A stretch of DNA of 64,000 nucleotides from JAKACA01 sp963735115 (GTDB taxonomy: Bacteria > Actinomycetota > Acidimicrobiia > Acidimicrobiales > Bog-793): contig CAVTJR010000002.1 in assembly GCA_963735115.1 (NCBI GenBank), positions 895,465 to 959,464 on the forward strand, in the 5' to 3' direction. Shown here in pieces: positions 60,294 to 64,000 of this stretch. The notes beneath the pieces are model-generated. The model made no database searches. It was not told the origin of the DNA and worked only from the letters and a program-made list of their open reading frames with translations. The position numbers were made by a program, and so were the translations under genes. Within the stretch, counting starts at the first letter, position 1; each line of letters begins with the position of its first letter.

Positions 60294-60992
60294 ATGACCC
60301 GGCTGGAACGCCTGCATGCCATCACCGAAGAGATCCGCCTGCGGGCACCCCGTCCGGTCAGCGCCGCCTGGTTGGCTGAGGAGCTCGGCGTCACCCGCAG
60401 GACGATCGAACGGGACCTCGCCACGTTGCGGGCGGCCGGCCTCCCCCTCCTCGCCGAGCCCGGGCGCCGGGGCGGGCAACGCCTGCACCCGAGCGCCGTT
60501 CTGCCACCGCTCAACCTGACCGACCGCGAGGCGACCGCCCTCCTCGTCGCCCTCACGATCGCCGACGGCATGCCCTACACGACGGCGGCTCGGAGCGCGG
60601 CGTCCAAGCTCCGACGCGGCCTTCCCGACGCCACCGCGACGGCGACGGCCGATCTCTGCGAGCGCATCCGCATCGAGCAGCCGCTCCCCTCCCAGGTCGA
60701 TCGGCGCATTCTCGCTGTCCTCGAGGATGCCGTGGCGTCGGCGACGGTCGTCAGGCTCGACTACCGCGACCGTAACGGGGTCGCGACGAGGAGGGAGGTG
60801 GAGGGTGCTGGCTTCCTCGGGGCGAGCGACGGCTGGTGGTACCTGGGAGCATGGTGCCGCCTCCGAAAGGACCGCCGCCTTTTCCGCCTCGACCGCATCG
60901 AACGCGCCACCCTGACGACGGAGCGGGCGCCGACGCGCGACCTCGACGACGTTCTCGGTTGGTTGCCGTCACCCACCGCGGCCCCTCGTTAA
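60294..60992 (+). CDS. WYL-domain transcriptional regulator with DeoR-type helix-turn-helix
   Basis: A 232-residue regulator. The HTH is RLERLHAITEEIRLRAPRPVSAAWLAEELGVTRRTIERDLATLRAAGLPL (about 3-52). The WYL domain follows, with the signature region VVRLDYRDRNGVATRREVEGAGFLGASDGWWYLGAWCRLRKDRRLFRLDRIERATLT, where WWYLGAWC is the WYL-type motif. WYL proteins often sense nucleic acids or nucleotides. The usual WCX C-terminal extension is missing. ATG 60294. The 3' end overlaps the convergent GH3 gene by 4 bp. Confidence 0.87.
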   Translation: MTRLERLHAITEEIRLRAPRPVSAAWLAEELGVTRRTIERDLATLRAAGLPLLAEPGRRGGQRLHPSAVLPPLNLTDREATALLVALTIADGMPYTTAARSAASKLRRGLPDATATATADLCERIRIEQPLPSQVDRRILAVLEDAVASATVVRLDYRDRNGVATRREVEGAGFLGASDGWWYLGAWCRLRKDRRLFRLDRIERATLTTERAPTRDLDDVLGWLPSPTAAPR

Positions 60993-62218
60993 GTCCGGCA
61001 GAGGGCGACCTTCTTCGTGGCGAGCACCTCGGCGGCAGCCTTCGTGAGCTGAGCGCGCGACAGCTGTCCCGCCGCCACGGCGGCGAGAATGGCGCGGCGG
61101 ATGGCGGCAGCAAGGGCAAGATCGCCGCTCGCCGAGGCGCTCAAGCCGAACAGCACCATGTCGGCGCCGGCCTCGAGCGCCCGCACGGACGCCTCCGGCA
61201 CGCCGAGCGACAGGGGAGCGTCCGAGATCGCCAAGGCGGACAACGAGTCGGTGATGATCAAGCCGGTGAAACCGAGTCGCTCTCGCAGCTCTCTCGTCAT
61301 CACCGCGCGGGAGAGGCTTGCCGGCAGTCGGCCGCTCAAGCCCGGGACGATGGCGTTGGACACCATGACCGCGGGAACACCGGATTTGATGGCGGCTTCA
61401 AACGGGGGCAGGGCGCCTGACTGCAGCACCGACCACGGCAAGGTGTCGGCCGGGCCGTCATCGGTGTTACCGGTAGCGCCTCCCAGTCCCGGGAAGTGCT
61501 TGACGACCGGCACAACGCCCGCCTGCATCAATCCCCTGAGGAAGGCCACGCCGTCGGCTTCCACCGTGATGACGTTCCCACTGAAGGAGCGAAACCCGTC
61601 CGGATCCGCTGCCCCCGGTTCCACCGCCCTCCCGTCGACGTCGACCACGGGGGCCAGATCGACGTTGACACCGTGCCGGGTCATCTTCGAGCCGACGCCG
61701 CGGGCAAGCGACTGAATTTGAGCAGGCGTCATCGTGGCGCCCATCTGGCTCGGCCAAGGCATGGACCCGACGAGGTTCGCCATGCGTTGGATGCCGCCGC
61801 CTTCCTCATCGGTCATCACGAGCAAGCCGAGCCGGCCCGGCACGTCGCTCCGCAGCTGCCTCAGCTGCTGTCCGAGATTCAGTGGAGCAGCCGTGCCGAA
61901 GAGGAGCACGCCCCCGTAGCCGACACGGGCAGCCGGGGCGATGGCGACGAGATCGGTCTCCTCGGCCGGCACGGCGATCGTCTCGTCGGCGAGGGCAGCG
62001 AGCGACCACATGCCGAGAACCCTCAGCGTGCTGCACGGGCGGCTCGACGACGATGTCGGCGCCCGTTGCGAGGACGGCTTTGAAGACGAGAGCTCGCGCG
62101 CCACGAGCGTGCCTGCGCCGGCGGCGATGACTAGCGCGAGGACAACCACGACGCCGGTCGGAAGACGGCGGGCACGATAGACGCGGCGGGACGCTCCCCC
62201 TCGGGGACCTGCGGGCAT
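60989..62218 (-). CDS. Membrane-anchored glycoside hydrolase family 3 protein (NagZ-like)
   Basis: A 409-residue GH3 protein. An N-terminal signal-anchor (PTGVVVVLALVIAAGAGTLVA, about 20-40) is followed by a Ser-rich linker. The catalytic barrel has VLLFGTAAP, VMTDEEGGGIQRM, NVDLAPVVDVD and VVKHFPGLGGATGNTDDG (the NagZ KHFPG loop with the acid-base His). IITDSLSALAI contains the nucleophile Asp. NagZ-type enzymes release N-acetylglucosamine from muropeptides, so peptidoglycan turnover on the outer face is likely. ATG 62218 is preferred; the longer frame is Arg-rich. Confidence 0.87.
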   Translation of the reverse strand: MPAGPRGGASRRVYRARRLPTGVVVVLALVIAAGAGTLVARELSSSKPSSQRAPTSSSSRPCSTLRVLGMWSLAALADETIAVPAEETDLVAIAPAARVGYGGVLLFGTAAPLNLGQQLRQLRSDVPGRLGLLVMTDEEGGGIQRMANLVGSMPWPSQMGATMTPAQIQSLARGVGSKMTRHGVNVDLAPVVDVDGRAVEPGAADPDGFRSFSGNVITVEADGVAFLRGLMQAGVVPVVKHFPGLGGATGNTDDGPADTLPWSVLQSGALPPFEAAIKSGVPAVMVSNAIVPGLSGRLPASLSRAVMTRELRERLGFTGLIITDSLSALAISDAPLSLGVPEASVRALEAGADMVLFGLSASASGDLALAAAIRRAILAAVAAGQLSRAQLTKAAAEVLATKKVALCRT

Positions 62219-62232
62219 CCCAGAGACCTTCG

Positions 62233-62631
62233 TCAGTCTGCCACCTGCAGCTCGACTGGGCCTTCGGCGTCCTGCTGCACGATCCACCCGTTGCCGTCCG
62301 GGTCCTCGACCGTCACCCAGCGGCCCCACGGCGCCGACTCGATCTCGGCATCGTCATCGATGGCGCCCTTGGCGCGCAGGTCCGCCGCCGCCGCCTCGAC
62401 ATCGGGGACGCTCATGACCGTTCCTCGCAGCGAGCCTGCAGGCATCGTCTCGAACCACGTCGTGAGCGTGATCGCCGTTCCTGACCCCGGTAGACGCAGC
62501 ATGACCCACCGCATTGCCGGGCTCGACTGGTCCATCTCCACTTCAAAACCCAACACGCCGACGTAGAACTCCTTCGACCTGTCAGGGTTGCTCACGGGGA
62601 CGGAGATGACTGAGATGTGGGCGCCTTCCAT
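62233..62631 (-). CDS. VOC family protein
   Basis: A 132-residue single-module VOC protein: HISVISVPVSNPDRSKEFYVGVLGFEVEMD and AMRWVMLRLPGSGTAITL, then MSVPDVEAAAADLRAKG and RWVTVEDPDGNGWIVQQ. It matches the glyoxalase/bleomycin-resistance group that carries dimeric metal sites, but the substrate is unknown. ATG 62631 directly follows a GTG in frame. It ends 14 bp before the GH3 start on the same strand and may be cotranscribed with it. Confidence 0.87.
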   Translation of the reverse strand: MEGAHISVISVPVSNPDRSKEFYVGVLGFEVEMDQSSPAMRWVMLRLPGSGTAITLTTWFETMPAGSLRGTVMSVPDVEAAAADLRAKGAIDDDAEIESAPWGRWVTVEDPDGNGWIVQQDAEGPVELQVAD

Positions 62632-62671
62632 CACCGCACCCTACTGTCGGTGACCTAGACTGAGGTGCCTC

Positions 62672-62759
62672 GGAGAGGTGCGAGAGCGGCCGAATCGGAC
62701 TCACTGCTAATGAGTTGACCTCGTGAAGGGGTCCGAGGGTTCAAATCCCTCCCTCTCCG
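62672..62759 (+). tRNA. tRNA-Ser (anticodon GCT)
   Basis: Acceptor GGAGAGG/CCTCTCC, anticodon stem ACTCA/TGAGT with loop CTGCTAA (anticodon GCT at 62706-62708, reads AGC), a long class II variable arm, T-loop TTCAAAT and discriminator G. Length 88 nt; CCA is not encoded. Confidence 0.96.
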
Positions 62760-62801
62760 CTCGGCGTCTCATCGACGCGCTCGTTCTGCGCCGGGCGATG
62801 T

Positions 62802-63740
62802 TCAGCGCGTGAGCGATGGCGGCCCTGTGAAGAGGCGCAATGCCGCCGCGCCGCTTCCGACGATGGCGCCCGCCAGCCCCACGTACGCCCCTGAGGCGAG
62901 CGAAGCGTGGAGCAGCCCGAACGACGCCACGCCGCTGAACGGCGAGGCGACCATCGCACCGATCACCAGAGCCAAGTTGGCCACGCACAAGAGCGCAAGG
63001 AGGCTTCGGTGTGGCCAATCGATGTTGAGTCGCATGCCCAAGACCACGGAGGTAAGAAGGATCTCGAACATGATCGCGATCGAGAAGACGAGCATCAGCC
63101 AGCGCCACAGACCCCCGGCGGGCGACGTCAAGGCGGTGATCGATACCGACACCGATGTCCCGCCGGAGGAGAATGCGAACTGGTACCAGGCCATGAACAA
63201 CGACCCGAGCACAGCCGCCGCCCCGAGGAAGGCACCGAGGTCGATGGCTTGCAGTCGGCGGTCTTCTCGTCCGTCCGAGCTGGTGGCGACGGTCCCGCCC
63301 CAGTGACCCGTCGACGCCGGGCCCGTATGAGTTCCGTAAGCGTTGGCGTAGGGGTGGGTCCGGCCGGGATATGCCGACGGAGGCGGAAAGTGCGCTGACT
63401 GACCATGCCGCGGGTCCCACGGGTAGCTCGGAGGCGGCTGGCCGGACGGGTACTGCTGTTGCGCATAACCCTGTGGCGGGTAGCCCGCTGGGTATGCCGA
63501 CGGCGCTGGGCCATAGCCGGGCTGTGGTTGCCCGTTCGGCCCGGGTGGGGGCGCCCAATAGCCGGCGTCGGCCAACGCAGGCGGCGCCGGCTCCGGGCCG
63601 CTGGCGGGCGGGACCGGTCCCTGAGCTGGCGCCGAGGGAACCAACGTGGCGCTCGCCGCCCTGCCGCGCAGGATGGCGCCACAGTTACGGCAGAAGCCGG
63701 CGTCGGGCGCCACCACAGATCCGCAGTTCGAGCAGTTCAC
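62802..63740 (-). CDS. Zinc-ribbon membrane protein with Pro/Gly/Tyr-rich linker
   Basis: A 312-residue protein. The N-terminal zinc ribbon CSNCG...CRNCG (residues 3-21) is followed by about 135 residues of Pro/Gly/Tyr/Gln-rich disordered sequence. Four hydrophobic segments then follow (about 168-185, 200-228, 245-262, 270-300). The layout is common in actinobacterial membrane proteins of unknown function. The start is GTG 63740. It lies between two tRNA genes in a generally non-operonic setting. Confidence 0.75.
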   Translation of the reverse strand: MNCSNCGSVVAPDAGFCRNCGAILRGRAASATLVPSAPAQGPVPPASGPEPAPPALADAGYWAPPPGPNGQPQPGYGPAPSAYPAGYPPQGYAQQQYPSGQPPPSYPWDPRHGQSAHFPPPSAYPGRTHPYANAYGTHTGPASTGHWGGTVATSSDGREDRRLQAIDLGAFLGAAAVLGSLFMAWYQFAFSSGGTSVSVSITALTSPAGGLWRWLMLVFSIAIMFEILLTSVVLGMRLNIDWPHRSLLALLCVANLALVIGAMVASPFSGVASFGLLHASLASGAYVGLAGAIVGSGAAALRLFTGPPSLTR

Positions 63741-63924
63741 ACCTTCACCCTCCCGGCCGCCGGCGCGGGAGTCGTTGCAGCGACGCCCGCATCCACCCCA
63801 GCGTAGGTCACCGGCCCCGGCTCACTTGACCTTGTCGGAGGACGCCGACCCAGCGACACTTCGGGCTCGGGTACCATCGTCCGGTCGTTCGTCTCGGGTG
63901 GCGCTGGATGCCCAAGAGAACCGG

Positions 63925-63999
63925 GCGCTCGTAGCTCAATTTGGAGAGAGCATCTGACTACGGATCAGAAGGTTGGGGGTTCGAGTCCCTCCGAGCGCG
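63925..63999 (+). tRNA. tRNA-Arg (anticodon ACG)
   Basis: Acceptor GCGCTCG/CGAGCGC, anticodon stem TCTGA/TCAGA with loop CTACGGA (anticodon ACG at 63960-63962), T-loop TTCGAGT and discriminator G at 63999. It would be read as ICG after deamination. The window ends one base later. Confidence 0.94.
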
Positions 64000-64000
64000 C

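Overview
The window is 64 kb of GC-rich DNA, densely packed with genes on both strands, many of which start with GTG or TTG. Lineage-restricted families point to an actinobacterium: the histidine-phosphatase / DUF3090 / SCO1664 trio, a MhuD-like haem-degrading monooxygenase, a class E-like sortase, and MoxR-DUF58-DUF4129 and paired DUF1501/DUF1800 genes. The abundance of GGDEF/EAL proteins together with few classical mycobacterial or streptomycete genes suggests a deep-branching class such as Acidimicrobiia; that placement is inference. Three tRNA genes are present (Arg-CCT, Ser-GCT, Arg-ACG). There is no rRNA, CRISPR array, transposase or phage gene.

Layout. 1-9 kb: a disordered Pro/Glu-rich protein running off the left edge, a polyisoprenyl-phosphate sugar-phosphotransferase, a GGDEF diguanylate cyclase, the phosphatase-DUF3090-SCO1664 operon, a type-5 uracil-DNA glycosylase, an iron-sulfur FrhB-like protein and a sortase. 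9.3-13.9 kb: five genes joined by 4-bp overlaps (DUF4129, small membrane protein, MoxR, DUF58, membrane protein). 14-25 kb: housekeeping and stress genes (peroxiredoxin, DEAD helicase, BtuF-like protein, metallo-beta-lactamase-fold hydrolase, AbiEi/DUF559 protein, IMP dehydrogenase), a drug-export ABC pair with divergent TetR regulator, a Gfo/Idh/MocA oxidoreductase and PPK2. 25-38 kb: dienelactone hydrolase, a PAS-GGDEF-EAL protein, an ECF sigma/anti-sigma pair next to a Tat-exported repeat protein, and assorted secreted and small-molecule enzymes. 38-45 kb: a signalling operon of sensor kinase, REC-EAL response regulator and a 1255-residue PAS-PAS-GGDEF-EAL protein whose C-terminus is a histidine/phenylalanine ammonia-lyase-like domain. 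45-64 kb: DUF1501/DUF1800 pair, MetE-like protein, fatty acid hydroxylase, GNAT, MhuD-like protein, an envelope polysaccharide cluster (O-antigen ligase-like, glycosyltransferase 2, GpsA), MFS/LysR pair, WYL regulator, NagZ-like GH3 protein and several VOC proteins.

The most unusual locus is the cyclic-di-GMP operon at 38.3-45.1 kb. It couples phosphorelay input to c-di-GMP turnover and to an ammonia-lyase-like domain that lacks the Ala-Ser-Gly triad that normally forms the MIO prosthetic group. Several otherwise convincing genes (sortase, AbiEi/DUF559, ABC ATPase, sensor kinase) carry single-base frameshifts, some in short homopolymer runs. This suggests that part of the apparent gene damage is sequence error. 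One VOC gene is instead broken by a discrete 80-bp insertion.
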